From positions 930,001-994,000 of the forward strand of contig NZ_SJKD01000001.1 in NCBI RefSeq assembly GCF_004331485.1: a stretch of DNA of 64,000 nucleotides. Reading direction: 5' to 3'. Below the pieces are notes generated by a model. The model saw nothing but the letters and a program-made list of their open reading frames with translations. It ran no database searches and was not told where the DNA came from. Positions 24,835-34,255 of this stretch are shown in pieces (position 1 is the first letter of the stretch; each line of letters starts with the position of its first letter). The position numbers were made by a program, and so were the translations under genes. The DNA is from Kribbella capetownensis. Lineage in GTDB: Bacteria > Actinomycetota > Actinomycetes > Propionibacteriales > Kribbellaceae.

Positions 24835-25914
24835 CTAGCGGTGTAGATGTTTTGGGGCGGTGCGTGGGCGGGTGGTTGGCGCGGGGTGGGTTGGGGGTGG
24901 GGTGGTGGGGGTTGGGGCTGGAGGGGAGATGCCGGATAGGGCTGTTTGGAGGGGGGAGGGAGCGGATCTGTGGATGGAGTGGGGTGGGGCGGGTGGGGTG
25001 AAGGTTAGGCGGTGGGAGGTTGGGTGGGTGGTGTTGAGGAGGGCGGGGGTTGGGAGGAACTGGGGTGGGAGTGGGAGTTCGTGGGTGGGGGTGTGGTGGG
25101 ACTCGGCTTTGTGGACCTCGGTGGATAGGTGGTGGAGGAGGGCTGTGGTGGTGGAGCGGGATTGGGCGGCGGCCAGGCCGGTGGGGGCTAGTTCGTAGGT
25201 GTCGAGGTGGGCGAAGCCTTGGCGGAGGATGGTTTCGAGGTGGTCGCGGGTGCTGGTGCCGGACGGTTCGAGGTCGGGGAGGCGGGTGGAGTTGTAGACG
25301 AGGGTGGTGAGGAGGGGGAACTGGCCCTCTGCGGTTTGCTGGTTGAGGGCTCGGAGCACCTCGCCGGGCTGGAGGTTGCCACGCGACTCCAGGTCGGCAG
25401 CCAGGATGCGGACGGCCGGGACGAAGGCTGCGTAGTAGCCGCCACCCCGGGCGTCTTCGATGCCGGGGGCAACTTTGTCCACACCTAGGCGGGTCAGGTA
25501 TTCGTTCAGGTGGTCCTGGGCCCAGGCTTCGGCGACGCCTTCCTCGAGTTGTCGGCTACCGGGACGCGTGAAGGCGCCCCGAGCCGCCTCCTGCGTCGCG
25601 CCGGCCGGGCCAAGGAAGTGTGCGTGTTCGTGCAGCAACGTGGCGAGCGACTCGCGGTACTGAACGAGGACCGGGAGCGGTTGCTCCTCTCCCGCATGCA
25701 AGTACATCTGCCGCAGCGGATCGAGGATGCACTCGCTGTCCAGGTACAGCGTGCCGTCCCAGTGCGCGAGGCCGAGAACTTCACCGACCGTTTCGACCAC
25801 CTGCCCGTTCCACGCAGTCTGACCGGCGCCGGACACCTCGACCGCCACCTGCCCACTGCGCGCCAGTAACTCCTCGAGCGAATCCGGTGGCGCGGCAATC
25901 ACGGAGGCGGTCAT
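24835..25914 (-). CDS. Unrecognised protein with an HEHAH zincin-like motif and Pro-rich tail
   Basis: 359 residues, no named family recognised. The N-terminal half has LATLLHEHAHFLGPAG, where HEHAH (residues 95-99) fits the HExxH zinc-metalloprotease signature, followed by an all-helical stretch with RQLEEGVAEAWAQDHLNEYL, where Glu could be a third ligand as in gluzincins. The last 100 residues are Pro/Thr/His-rich low complexity, encoded where the plus strand is extremely G-rich. No signal peptide is visible. Its ATG overlaps the stop of the small gene upstream, so the two form a unit. A zincin fold in a contact-toxin or phage-like protein is one possibility; I cannot assign a role. Confidence 0.6.
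   Translation of the reverse strand: MTASVIAAPPDSLEELLARSGQVAVEVSGAGQTAWNGQVVETVGEVLGLAHWDGTLYLDSECILDPLRQMYLHAGEEQPLPVLVQYRESLATLLHEHAHFLGPAGATQEAARGAFTRPGSRQLEEGVAEAWAQDHLNEYLTRLGVDKVAPGIEDARGGGYYAAFVPAVRILAADLESRGNLQPGEVLRALNQQTAEGQFPLLTTLVYNSTRLPDLEPSGTSTRDHLETILRQGFAHLDTYELAPTGLAAAQSRSTTTALLHHLSTEVHKAESHHTPTHELPLPPQFLPTPALLNTTHPTSHRLTFTPPAPPHSIHRSAPSPLQTALSGISPPAPTPTTPPPTHPAPTTRPRTAPKHLHR
24883..24917 (+). repeat. G-quadruplex-prone tract
   Basis: The plus strand here has five runs of three or more G separated by loops of 1-5 bases, and long G-rich sequence continues to about 25100 with very little C. It lies inside the 3' end of the HEHAH gene on the non-coding side. Such tracts can form four-stranded DNA and stall polymerases; whether this one does is not known. 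Confidence 0.5.
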
Positions 25915-26183
25915 GGACGGGAGGCCGTCGCCAGGCGGATCAGGGAATCCGCGGACCTCCGGAGGTTCGCTTGTTCGTGGGGGTTGTCTGTAGAGGCCGC
26001 GAGTCGGCGTAGTTCCGTCACGAGCCAGTCGGTCCGGGCCTGGCGCTCTGCCGGTGTCGAGCGGCTTGGCGCAGCAACGTTGGGCGGATCGACGTTCAGT
26101 GGAGCGTGGGCCGGCTCCGCGAACGTCAGTCGAGCGTGGTCGGGCTGGGTGCGGTGCGGCGGGGTGTGGCTCGAATGCTCCAT
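25911..26183 (-). CDS. Small hypothetical protein upstream of the HEHAH protein
   Basis: 90 residues, family not recognised. A His/Pro-rich start leads into a C-terminal helical segment (RQARTDWLVTELRRLAAS followed by EQANLRRSADSLIRLA) with the look of a two-helix coiled coil. The ATG follows GGGAGGA on its strand. It is translationally coupled (ATGA) to the HEHAH gene and so may be its partner, chaperone or inhibitor. That link is inference from spacing. Confidence 0.65.
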   Translation of the reverse strand: MEHSSHTPPHRTQPDHARLTFAEPAHAPLNVDPPNVAAPSRSTPAERQARTDWLVTELRRLAASTDNPHEQANLRRSADSLIRLATASRP

Positions 26184-26270
26184 GGTTTGTCCTCCCGAGG
26201 TCTGATCTCGGCGGAGAACATACGGAGATTCGTCGACGTCCCAGCGGCGAACTTCTCAGCTGTGGATAAC

Positions 26271-27101
26271 TCAGAACAGCGTCGGAGGATCGAGCTCGAC
26301 GGGCTCGGGGAGCGGCGCAAGATCGGGGAGGACAGCGCGGACGTCGGCGTAGAAGCGGCGGGCGAGGTTGAGGGCCTCCACGTTGTCGGGGGTGTGGAGG
26401 AAGATCGTGGGTGAGCGCCCTTCGCCCAGCCAGTTCACCACCAGGTCGACGAGGTACGTCCAGCCCTCGATGGTTTCGGCGACCGAGTCACGGCCGATGT
26501 ACCGGACGATGGGGAACGCTGTCAGGGCACGGGTACGCCGTACCACCCGTGGCTTCTTCATCCACGCGTCACGCTCGGCGTAACTGGTCGGCCGGCGTCC
26601 GAAGAGCGTGCCCGTGTCGAACGGGATCCACTCGGCCTGCACGCGCCCGAGAACACGCTCGAGTTGACCGGCGGCGACCGCGTCGTCGAAGAACGCCGGG
26701 TGGCGGACCTCTACGGCGTACCGGTAACCGCGAGGGGCGTAGTGGAGGAACGCGGCGAGCGTGCCGAGGTCGGTGGGGGAGAACGAGGCCGGCAGTTGGA
26801 TCCACACGGCGTGGTTGCGTTCGGCGAGCGGTTCGATCGCTGAAAGGAACGCGCGGAGTTCGACCTCGACGCCACTCAGCCGGCGCTCGTGGGTGATCAG
26901 TTGGGGGAGTTTGACCACGAAGCGGAAGTCAGACGGTGTCTGCTCTGCCCAGTTCGCGACGGCGGACCGGGACGGTGTCGCGTAGAAGGTGGTGTTGCTC
27001 TCGACGGCGTTGCACCACGAGGCGTACCACTCCAGTTTCGAGCGGGACGGTTGCGGCCAGGCCTGGTGAGTCCACTGGGCACAGCCGACATGCAACCGCA
27101 T
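26271..27101 (-). CDS. DUF72 domain-containing protein
   Basis: 276 residues. It opens LHVGCAQWTHQAW and has ESNTTFYATPSRSAVANWA, then FRFVVKLPQLITHERRL and YRYAVEVRHPAFFD, the classic succession of the DUF72/YecE TIM-barrel family, whose function is unknown. A -10-like TAGGTT lies seven bases before the ATG on its strand, so it is probably leaderless. The 3' end is close to the small gene and has no hairpin. Confidence 0.93.
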   Translation of the reverse strand: MRLHVGCAQWTHQAWPQPSRSKLEWYASWCNAVESNTTFYATPSRSAVANWAEQTPSDFRFVVKLPQLITHERRLSGVEVELRAFLSAIEPLAERNHAVWIQLPASFSPTDLGTLAAFLHYAPRGYRYAVEVRHPAFFDDAVAAGQLERVLGRVQAEWIPFDTGTLFGRRPTSYAERDAWMKKPRVVRRTRALTAFPIVRYIGRDSVAETIEGWTYLVDLVVNWLGEGRSPTIFLHTPDNVEALNLARRFYADVRAVLPDLAPLPEPVELDPPTLF

Positions 27102-27117
27102 GAACTCAACCTATAGA

Positions 27118-27157
27118 ACAGCGCGGGACCCGGCCCATCGGCCGGCTCCCGCGCTGT
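27118..27157. terminator. Hairpin between the DUF72 start and the inositol-phosphate synthase stop
   Basis: An 11-base arm (27118-27128) pairs with 27147-27157, and CCGGCC/GGCCGG arms extend the stem around a CATC loop. It lies downstream of the inositol-phosphate synthase gene (stop 27202) on its strand and is the likely terminator for that operon. Confidence 0.65.
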
Positions 27158-27201
27158 GACGTGCTACCCCAGCGGAACTTACTGCTGCGCTGGAAAGGAT
27201 G

Positions 27202-28281
27202 TCAGCGCTCGACCTCGCCGCGGATGAACTTCTCCACCAGGTCGCGGCAGACGTCGTCGGCGTACTGCTCCGGCGGCGACTTCATGAAGTACGACGACGC
27301 GGACAGGATCGGGCCGCCGATGCCGCGGTCCTTGGCGATCTTCACCGCGCGGATCGCGTCGATGATGATGCCGGCCGAGTTCGGCGAGTCCCAGACCTCG
27401 AGCTTGTACTCCAGCGACAGCGGTACGTCGCCGAAGTTGCGGCCCTCGAGCCGGACGAACGCCCACTTGCGGTCGTCCAGCCAGGCCACGTAGTCGGACG
27501 GACCGATGTGCACGTTGCGTGCGTCGATCTCGTCGCGCAGCTGGGACGTGACGGACTGGGTCTTGCTGATCTTCTTGGACTCCAGCCGCTCGCGCTCGAG
27601 CATGTTCTTGAAGTCCATGTTGCCGCCGACGTTCAGCTGGTAGGTCCGGTCGACGGTGACGCCGCGGTCCTCGAACAGCTTGGTCAGCACGCGGTGCGTG
27701 ATGGTCGCGCCGATCTGCGACTTGATGTCGTCGCCGACGATCGGTACGCCGGCCGCGGTGAACTTGTCCGCCCACTCCTTGGTGCCGGCGATGAAGACCG
27801 GCAGCGCGTTGACGAACGCGACACCCGCGTCGATCGCGCACTGCGCGTAGAACTTGGCAGCCTGCTCCGAGCCCACCGGCAGGTAGCAGACGAGTACGTC
27901 GACCTCTGCCTCGCGCAGCGCGGCGACCACGTCGACCGGTGCGGAGTCGGACTCGGTGATGGTCTCGCGGTAGTACTTGCCGAGACCGTCCAGGGTGTGA
28001 CCGCGCTGCACCGTGACGCCGGTCGGCGGCACGTCGCAGATCTTGATCGTGTTGTTCTCACTGGCGCCGATCGCGTCGGCGAGGTCCAGGCCGACCTTCT
28101 TGCCGTCGACGTCGAAGGCGGCGACGAACTGCACGTCGCGGACGTGGTAGTCGCCGAACTGGACGTGCATCAGACCGGGGACGCGCTCGTCGGGCTTCGC
28201 GTCACGGTAGTAGTGCACGCCCTGGACGAGCGAGCTGGCGCAGTTGCCGACACCGACGATCGCTACGCGGATCGAGGTCAT
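27202..28281 (-). CDS. ino1: Inositol-3-phosphate synthase
   Basis: 359 residues. The enzyme converts glucose 6-phosphate to inositol 3-phosphate with NAD, the first step to phosphatidylinositol and mycothiol in actinobacteria. Visible signs: the nucleotide-binding loop [54 protein letters not shown], and the phylum-typical [16 protein letters not shown] and [19 protein letters not shown] chose the ATG at 28281, which follows GAAGGAG; the ORF has another ATG five codons upstream inside this site. It follows the PadR-type regulator directly and is probably controlled by it. Confidence 0.96.
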   Translation of the reverse strand: MTSIRVAIVGVGNCASSLVQGVHYYRDAKPDERVPGLMHVQFGDYHVRDVQFVAAFDVDGKKVGLDLADAIGASENNTIKICDVPPTGVTVQRGHTLDGLGKYYRETITESDSAPVDVVAALREAEVDVLVCYLPVGSEQAAKFYAQCAIDAGVAFVNALPVFIAGTKEWADKFTAAGVPIVGDDIKSQIGATITHRVLTKLFEDRGVTVDRTYQLNVGGNMDFKNMLERERLESKKISKTQSVTSQLRDEIDARNVHIGPSDYVAWLDDRKWAFVRLEGRNFGDVPLSLEYKLEVWDSPNSAGIIIDAIRAVKIAKDRGIGGPILSASSYFMKSPPEQYADDVCRDLVEKFIRGEVER

Positions 28282-28292
28282 CTGGAACTCCT

Positions 28293-28862
28293 TCAATTAG
28301 GCGGTTGGTGCAGGTCAGGGGGCCGCTGTTGCCGCCGCTCGCCGTCGATCAGCTCGTTCAGCCAGCGGACCTCGCGCTCGGCCGACTCCAGGCCGTGCCG
28401 TTGCAGCTCGAGGGTGTAGGCGTCGACTCGCTCCGCGGTCCGGGTCATCGCCGCCCGGAAGTTGGCCAGCCGCTCCTCCATCCGGGCCCTGCGGCCCTCG
28501 AGGATGCGCAACCGGGTGGCCGGATCGGTCCGGCCGAAGAACGAGAAGCGGACGCCGAACGTGTCGTCCTCCCAGGCCGACGGGCCGGCGTCGTGCATCG
28601 CGTGCGCGAAGTGGTCCTTGCCGTCGGCGGTGATCGTGTACACGATCTTCGGCCTGCGGCCCGTCCCCGGCGTACCGGGGTCGGCCGTGATCAGGCCGTT
28701 GCGGAGCATCGCCTTCAGACACGGGTAGAGCGACCCGAACGACAGCACGCGCCCCCAGCCGAACTGGGCGTTGACGCGCTTGCGGAGCTCGTAACCGTGC
28801 ATCGGCGCTTCATGCAGCAGACCGAGTACGGCGAGTTCCAGGACCCCACTGCGGTTTCCCAT
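28293..28862 (-). CDS. PadR-family transcriptional regulator
   Basis: 189 residues. An N-terminal PadR winged helix ([20 protein letters not shown], then [17 protein letters not shown] and [16 protein letters not shown]) is followed by the C-terminal helical dimerisation domain of the Vir_act_alpha_C type. Start: ATG preceded by GAGGTGGGG. The inositol-phosphate synthase start lies only 11 bases downstream, so the two genes form an operon. A perfect palindrome upstream suggests autoregulation and so control of inositol synthesis. The signal sensed is unknown. Confidence 0.92.
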   Translation of the reverse strand: MGNRSGVLELAVLGLLHEAPMHGYELRKRVNAQFGWGRVLSFGSLYPCLKAMLRNGLITADPGTPGTGRRPKIVYTITADGKDHFAHAMHDAGPSAWEDDTFGVRFSFFGRTDPATRLRILEGRRARMEERLANFRAAMTRTAERVDAYTLELQRHGLESAEREVRWLNELIDGERRQQRPPDLHQPPN

Positions 28863-28897
28863 GACCCCACCTCCCTCGGTCTAGTTTGTCATGACCT

Positions 28898-28918
28898 GAT
28901 GTATCGGTTCGATACATC
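28898..28918. promoter_or_regulatory. Palindromic operator upstream of padR-ino1
   Basis: GATGTATCG-GTT-CGATACATC is a perfect inverted repeat of nine-base arms with a three-base centre. It contains the ATGTA...TACAT core known for PadR-type operators, and lies about 35 bases upstream of the regulator's start. It is the best candidate for the PadR binding site. Confidence 0.7.
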
Positions 28919-29076
28919 GCTGCGCCACTGTAAGCAGAGCCGAGGACTGTGGACAACTCCTGACAAAGCCGCCCTTTGTCAGCTTGATCACGCGGCACGC
29001 CGGGAAACCTGTTACGTCAGGCTCCGATCTGCGTTTAATCGTGTGACACAGCGTCGTGGGTCAAGAGCGGAGGGTC

Positions 29077-30576
29077 ATGGCCGACAGTCATGCGAAGCAC
29101 GCGAAGCAGGACGTCGAGAGCGGTGCTGACGGCGGAGGCCCGCTGGCCCAGGTTGCGCTGCGGTTCACCGCCTTCACCGAGAAGTGGCTGCCGGACGCGT
29201 TCGGGTTCGTGCTGGTCGGCACCTTCGTGGTGTTGCTGTTCGGCTTGGTCACCGGTGAGCCGCTGCTCAAGCGCCCGGACGATCCGGCCGCGACCAAGGG
29301 CTTCGGCCTGGTCGATGCGTGGGGCCTGGGGTTCTGGAGCCTGATCACCTTCACGCTGCAGATGGTCATGATCATCATCGGCGGGTACGCCGTGGCGACC
29401 AGTGGACCGGTCGCCCGGTTGATCGCTCGACTGGCCAGGATCCCGCAGAGTCCGCGGACCGCGGTCGCCTTCGTCGCCGCGGTGGCCATGCTGGCGTCGT
29501 ACCTGAACTGGGCGTTCAGCCTGATCTTCGCCGCGATCCTGGCGCGTGAGGTGGCCCGCAACGTGCCGAAGGCGGACTACCGCGCGCTGGGCGCCATGGC
29601 GTTCCTCGGCCTCGGCACGGTGTGGGCGCAGGGGCTGTCCGGCTCGGCGGCGCTGCAGGTGGCCAGTGCGAGCAGCAGTCCGGCGCCGGTCCAGGAGGTC
29701 ATCAAGGCGAGCGGCCACGCCAACGGGCTGATCCCGCTCAGCGACACCATCTTCACCTGGCGGGCCGTCGTCGCGACCCTCATCGTGTACGTCGTCGGCG
29801 TCGGGATGGCGTGGTTCATCGCGCCGGGCGAGGACAACTCACGGACCGCCGAACACCTCGGCATCGAACTGCGGCCACTCGTCGGCCGCGGATCGGTGTA
29901 CAACGGTCAGCGGGAGGAGAGCGAGACCCGCCGGCCGGGGGACTGGCTCGAGCACTCCCCGCTGTCCAGTCTGCTGATCGTCCTGCTCGGAGCGGTGTAC
30001 CTGGTCCGCTACTTCAGCGGGAAGAACTTCTTCAGCGCGCTCGACCTCAACACCGTCAACCTGATCCTGTTCCTGCTCGCCCTGCTCCTGCACTGGCGCC
30101 CGTGGCGGATGGCCCGCGCGGTCCGCGACGGCGCACCCGCGGCGGCCGGCGTCCTGCTGCAGTTCCCGCTGTACGGCGGCATCTTCGGGATGATCGCGTA
30201 CACCGGCATCTCCGCGCGGCTGGCCGGGTGGTTGGTGCAGGCAAGCAACCAGTTCCTGTTCCCGCCGCTGGTGGCGATCTACTCCTGCGTCCTCGGCATC
30301 TTCGTGCCCAGTGGCGGGAGCAAGTGGGTGATCGAGGCGCCGTACGTGCTGCAGGCCGCCAACGAGCTGAAGGTTGACGCCGGCTGGATGGTGGTGGTCT
30401 ACGACCTCGGCGAGGCGAGCGCGAACCTGCTGCAGCCGTTCTGGATGCTGCCGACGCTGGCCATCCTCGGCCTGAAGGCGCGCGACATCATGGGCTACAC
30501 GTTCACGATGTTCCTGGCCTGCTTCCCGGCGGCGTTGATCGCCGTGACCTTGCTTGCACCGCACGTCACCGGGTGA
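29077..30576 (+). CDS. Short-chain fatty acid transporter, AtoE family
   Basis: 499 residues with about 12 membrane-spanning segments. The family pattern includes FTEKWLPDAFGFVLVGTFVVLL at the start, the following GFWSLITFTLQMVMIIIGGYAVA, and VPSGGSKWVIEAPYVLQAA near the C-terminus with an Asp in VVYDLGEASANLLQPFWMLP. AtoE-type carriers move short-chain fatty acids such as acetoacetate or butyrate. I chose the ATG at 29077 after GGAGGG. It is divergent from PadR; joint control is possible but not shown. Confidence 0.88.
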   Translation: MADSHAKHAKQDVESGADGGGPLAQVALRFTAFTEKWLPDAFGFVLVGTFVVLLFGLVTGEPLLKRPDDPAATKGFGLVDAWGLGFWSLITFTLQMVMIIIGGYAVATSGPVARLIARLARIPQSPRTAVAFVAAVAMLASYLNWAFSLIFAAILAREVARNVPKADYRALGAMAFLGLGTVWAQGLSGSAALQVASASSSPAPVQEVIKASGHANGLIPLSDTIFTWRAVVATLIVYVVGVGMAWFIAPGEDNSRTAEHLGIELRPLVGRGSVYNGQREESETRRPGDWLEHSPLSSLLIVLLGAVYLVRYFSGKNFFSALDLNTVNLILFLLALLLHWRPWRMARAVRDGAPAAAGVLLQFPLYGGIFGMIAYTGISARLAGWLVQASNQFLFPPLVAIYSCVLGIFVPSGGSKWVIEAPYVLQAANELKVDAGWMVVVYDLGEASANLLQPFWMLPTLAILGLKARDIMGYTFTMFLACFPAALIAVTLLAPHVTG

Positions 30577-30747
30577 TCCGGGCGGAAATCGCTTGCTTGC
30601 GCCGGGAAAGATCTGGGTAAGGCCTGGTCCGGCGCGCGCCCGCGTGACCGCTCGGCTTGTTAGCATCCGGAGCGGATTCGGGGCCGTTACCACACCCACC
30701 GTAGTCTGTGGGGCAATGACTTCCGCGAGATCGTCGAGGATTGCACT

Positions 30748-32964
30748 GTGAGTGAAGCTCGTAGAAGGGCCGTCCCGGCCCGTAAGCCCAAGAAGCACTG
30801 GGCGCTCCGGGTCCTCGGCTGGCTGGCCGCACTCTTCTTCGTCGGCATCATCGGCGCCGTCGCCACCTTCTTCATCGTCTACCAGACGACGGACATCCCG
30901 GACCCCAACAAGGAGTTCGCGACCAACACGACGACGGTCACCTTCGCCGACGGCCAGCAGGCGCTCGGCTCCTTCTACGATCAGAACCGGCACTCGGTGC
31001 CGCTGGCGCAGATCCCGAAGCACGTCCAGGACGCGGTGACCGCGGCCGAGGACCGCACCTTCTGGACCAACCCCGGCATCTCGCCGTCGGGTATGGTCCG
31101 CGCGGCGTGGAACATCGCCCGCGGCGAGCAGTTGCAGGGTGGCTCGACGATCACCCAGCAGTACGTGAAGGTCATGTACCTGACCCAGGAGCGGACCGTC
31201 TCGCGGAAGTTCCAGGAACTGTTCATCGCGACCAAGCTGAGCCGGTCGCAGGACAAGAGCAAGACCCTCGAGGGCTACCTGAACACCGTCTACTTCGGCT
31301 ATGGCGCGTACGGCATCTCAGCGGCCGGCGATGCCTACTTCCAGCAATCGGATCCGCGCAAGCTGAGTGTGCAGCAGGCCGCGTTCCTGGCCACGGTGCT
31401 CAACAACCCGAGCCTGTTCGACATCAACGACCCGCGCGCGTCGAAGCGGATCGTCGAGCGGTACAGGTACGTTCTCGACGGGATGCGGCAGAGCGGCACC
31501 ATCACCCAGGCGCAGCAGACGGCGTACAGCAAGTCGCTGCCGAAGATGAACATGAAGAAGAAGAGCAACCGCTTCAAGGGCCCGAACGGCTTCCTGCTCG
31601 ACATGGCGCGCAAGGAACTGCAGCGGCTGGGCTTCGACGAGGACCAGATCAGCGGCGGCGGACTGAAGGTGGTCACCACCTTCGACCTGAAGGCGCAGAA
31701 CCAGATGGTCATCGCCGGGACGCAGGAGCTGCCGAAGAAGCGGAACAACCTGCATGTCGGCATGGCCTCGGTCCGGCCGGGCACAGGCGAGCTGGTCGCG
31801 ATGTACGGCGGCCCCGACTTCCTGAAGAGTCAGTTGAACTGGGCAACCAGACCGGCCCGCCCGGGATCCGGGTTCAAGCCCTTCGCACTCGCCGCCGCGC
31901 TGAAGGACGGCACGTCGGTCTGGGACATCTTCCAGGGCGACAGCCCGATCGAGATCCAGGGCCAGGAGCTGAACAACGAGTTCGACGAGGACTACGGCGA
32001 CGTCACCTTGCTCAAGGCGACCGAGCAGTCGATCAACACCGCCTTCTACGACCTGGTCGACAACAAGATGGAGAACGGTCCGGCCAAGCTCGTCGACGCG
32101 GCCGAGGCGGCCGGTATCCCGAAGACCAAGGCGCTCGAGATCGGCCGCAACAACCCGTCCACGGTCCTCGGCCCGGACCCGTACGCCTCGCCGGTCGACA
32201 TGGCGAACGCCTACGCGACGTTCGCCGCCGACGGCATGTATGCCCCGGTGCACACGATCAAGAAGGTGACCGGTCCCGACGGCAAGGTGTTGTGGTCCGA
32301 GAAGAGCCTGGACAAGCAGAAGGCCCGACGGATCGACCAGAACGTCGCCCGGATGGTCAACTACGCCCTGCAGGACGTGGTCGAGAAGGGCACCGGTGAG
32401 GACGCCAAGGAGCTGGACCGCCCGGTCGCCGGCAAGACCGGTACAGCCGGTGGTGTGGCGGCCGAGCACCGCAAGGCCAACGCGGCGTGCGACGGCTGCA
32501 AGGACGGCGACGACACCCTGACGTCCTGGTGGACCGGGTACACGCCGCAACTGTCCACCTCGGTCCTGTACCGGGCCGGCACGACCGGTGAGGGCGACCT
32601 CGACCCGTACTCCAGTGACGACGCGTTCTTCGGTGGCGGCTGGCCGCTGAAGACCTGGCTGGCGTTCATGGACCCGGCACTGGCCGGTCAGCCGGACATG
32701 GGCTTCCAGGATCCTGACGAGGACGAGCTCAAGGACAGTCCGACGCCAACGATCACGCCGTCGGAGACTCCGACCAGCACGCCGCCCGCACCGCCGACGA
32801 GCACTCCGCCGGCGCCGCCGACCAGCACGCCGCCGACCGACAAGCCGTCGACCACCCCGACCGGCAAGCCGACGGGGAAGCCGACCCGGACACCTCCGGG
32901 CTGGCCGTTCCCGACAGGTGGCACCCCCAACACGCCGGACAAACCCGGCGGCGGCGACCAGTAG
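30748..32964 (+). CDS. Class A penicillin-binding protein (transglycosylase/transpeptidase)
   Basis: 738 residues, bifunctional peptidoglycan polymerase. A cytoplasmic tail and one anchor helix (about 25-47) precede the GT51 domain, with catalytic Glu101 in AAEDRTFW and GGSTITQQYVK. The transpeptidase has SGFK (nucleophile Ser374), SIN (428-430) and KTGT (from Lys563). The C-terminus is a Pro/Thr-rich tail (PPTSTPPAPP repeats) exposed to the wall. The GT51 motif SPSG after the catalytic loop is slightly unusual. Start is a GTG with only a weak ribosome site. The downstream mannosyltransferase begins eight bases after its stop. Confidence 0.95.
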   Translation: MSEARRRAVPARKPKKHWALRVLGWLAALFFVGIIGAVATFFIVYQTTDIPDPNKEFATNTTTVTFADGQQALGSFYDQNRHSVPLAQIPKHVQDAVTAAEDRTFWTNPGISPSGMVRAAWNIARGEQLQGGSTITQQYVKVMYLTQERTVSRKFQELFIATKLSRSQDKSKTLEGYLNTVYFGYGAYGISAAGDAYFQQSDPRKLSVQQAAFLATVLNNPSLFDINDPRASKRIVERYRYVLDGMRQSGTITQAQQTAYSKSLPKMNMKKKSNRFKGPNGFLLDMARKELQRLGFDEDQISGGGLKVVTTFDLKAQNQMVIAGTQELPKKRNNLHVGMASVRPGTGELVAMYGGPDFLKSQLNWATRPARPGSGFKPFALAAALKDGTSVWDIFQGDSPIEIQGQELNNEFDEDYGDVTLLKATEQSINTAFYDLVDNKMENGPAKLVDAAEAAGIPKTKALEIGRNNPSTVLGPDPYASPVDMANAYATFAADGMYAPVHTIKKVTGPDGKVLWSEKSLDKQKARRIDQNVARMVNYALQDVVEKGTGEDAKELDRPVAGKTGTAGGVAAEHRKANAACDGCKDGDDTLTSWWTGYTPQLSTSVLYRAGTTGEGDLDPYSSDDAFFGGGWPLKTWLAFMDPALAGQPDMGFQDPDEDELKDSPTPTITPSETPTSTPPAPPTSTPPAPPTSTPPTDKPSTTPTGKPTGKPTRTPPGWPFPTGGTPNTPDKPGGGDQ

Positions 32965-32972
32965 CCGGCCCC

Positions 32973-34166
32973 GTGTTCGAGCGGACGGCCGGCGACGAAG
33001 GCAAGCCCGGCCGGGCTCGGCGGGCCCGGGCCGACGGGGTCGGGCTGTCCCGATGGCTGCCGACCGCGATGGGTCGCGAGGTGCTCGGGTGGTGGCTGGT
33101 CACCCGGGCGGCGCTGTTCATGCTGTCGGTCTCCGCCCCGCTGCTGTTCAACCGCGGCAGCGACTACCCGAACGTCTGGCGGGCCTGGTTGCAGTGGGAC
33201 GTCTGGCACCTGAAGGCGGTCGCGGAGTTCGGCTACAACAACGGTGAACCGTCCGGCGCCCCGTTGGCCGCGTTCTTCCCCGGGTTCCCGCTGCTGGTCC
33301 GGATCGTCAGCTGGACCGGGATCGGTTACGTTGCCGCCGGCATCGTCGTGTCCGCGGTCGCCAGTGCCGTCGCGGGCGTGTACCTGGCGCGACTGGCGCA
33401 GTACGAGTTCCCGGAACTGAAGGGCCTCGGCCCGCACGCGGCGATGATCTGGTACGGCGCTCCGGTCGGTGTGTTCCTGGCCGCCGGGTACACCGAGGCG
33501 CTGTTCTGCGCGTTCGCGTTCCCCGCCTGGCTGGCGGCCCGGCAGGGCCGGTGGGCGCGGGCGGCGATCTTCGTCGCGCTGGCCTCGACCGTGCGAGTGT
33601 CCGGCATCTTCCTCGCGTTCGCCCTCGTGGTCGAGTTCATCACCTCCAAGAAGCGGGACTGGCTGTCACTCCCGTGGCTGGCCCTGCCCGCCGTCCCGGT
33701 GCTCGCGTTCATGGCGTACCTGAAGCAGATCTACGGCTCGTGGTTCGCCTGGCAGGAGGCGCAGGAGAAGGGCTGGGCGCGCGAGTTCACCTGGCCGTGG
33801 ACCTCGCTGATCCATACGATCGAGGCCGCGACCAAGGGCCACTTCTCCGCCGACCGCAGTGACTGGACCTGGATGTTCCGGGCCGAACTGGTCGCGCTCG
33901 TCGTCGGCCTGCTGCTGCTCGCCTGGCTGATCCGGCGCCGCTCCTGGGGTGAGGCCGCCTGGGTCGCGGCCACCGTCGGCGCGTTCTGTACGTCGTTCTG
34001 GATCTACTCGCTCACCCGGGCGACGCTGCTGTGGTGGCCGCTCTGGATCGGCCTGGCGGTCATGAGCCGGCGCAGACTCTGGCTCGGCCGCCTCTACCTG
34101 GCCCTCGCGATACCCCTGGCCGCGATCTGGGCGGCCGCCTTCTTCACCGGCCGCTGGACCGGCTGA
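32973..34166 (+). CDS. Membrane mannosyltransferase, PIG-V-like
   Basis: 397 residues, about 10 membrane segments. It has the features of the GPI mannosyltransferase-2/PIG-V-like group: a loop with LQWDVWHLKAVAEFGYN after the first helix, where Asp is probably catalytic, then AAFFPGFPLLVRIVS and GYTEALFCAFAFPAWLAA. Members are thought to use polyprenyl-phosphate mannose to build cell-envelope glycoconjugates. Its closeness to a penicillin-binding protein suggests a cell-surface role. Start: a GTG at 32973 was taken; nearby ATG positions would remove part of the basic tail. Confidence 0.85.
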   Translation: MFERTAGDEGKPGRARRARADGVGLSRWLPTAMGREVLGWWLVTRAALFMLSVSAPLLFNRGSDYPNVWRAWLQWDVWHLKAVAEFGYNNGEPSGAPLAAFFPGFPLLVRIVSWTGIGYVAAGIVVSAVASAVAGVYLARLAQYEFPELKGLGPHAAMIWYGAPVGVFLAAGYTEALFCAFAFPAWLAARQGRWARAAIFVALASTVRVSGIFLAFALVVEFITSKKRDWLSLPWLALPAVPVLAFMAYLKQIYGSWFAWQEAQEKGWAREFTWPWTSLIHTIEAATKGHFSADRSDWTWMFRAELVALVVGLLLLAWLIRRRSWGEAAWVAATVGAFCTSFWIYSLTRATLLWWPLWIGLAVMSRRRLWLGRLYLALAIPLAAIWAAAFFTGRWTG

Positions 34167-34255
34167 CGAGGCTCGTTCACGCCTGAACCGTCCGGCATGT
34201 GGACAGTTTGCGGGGTAGGCAACCCCTGAGGGGCCTTGGACGTCGTTAGGTGTGA

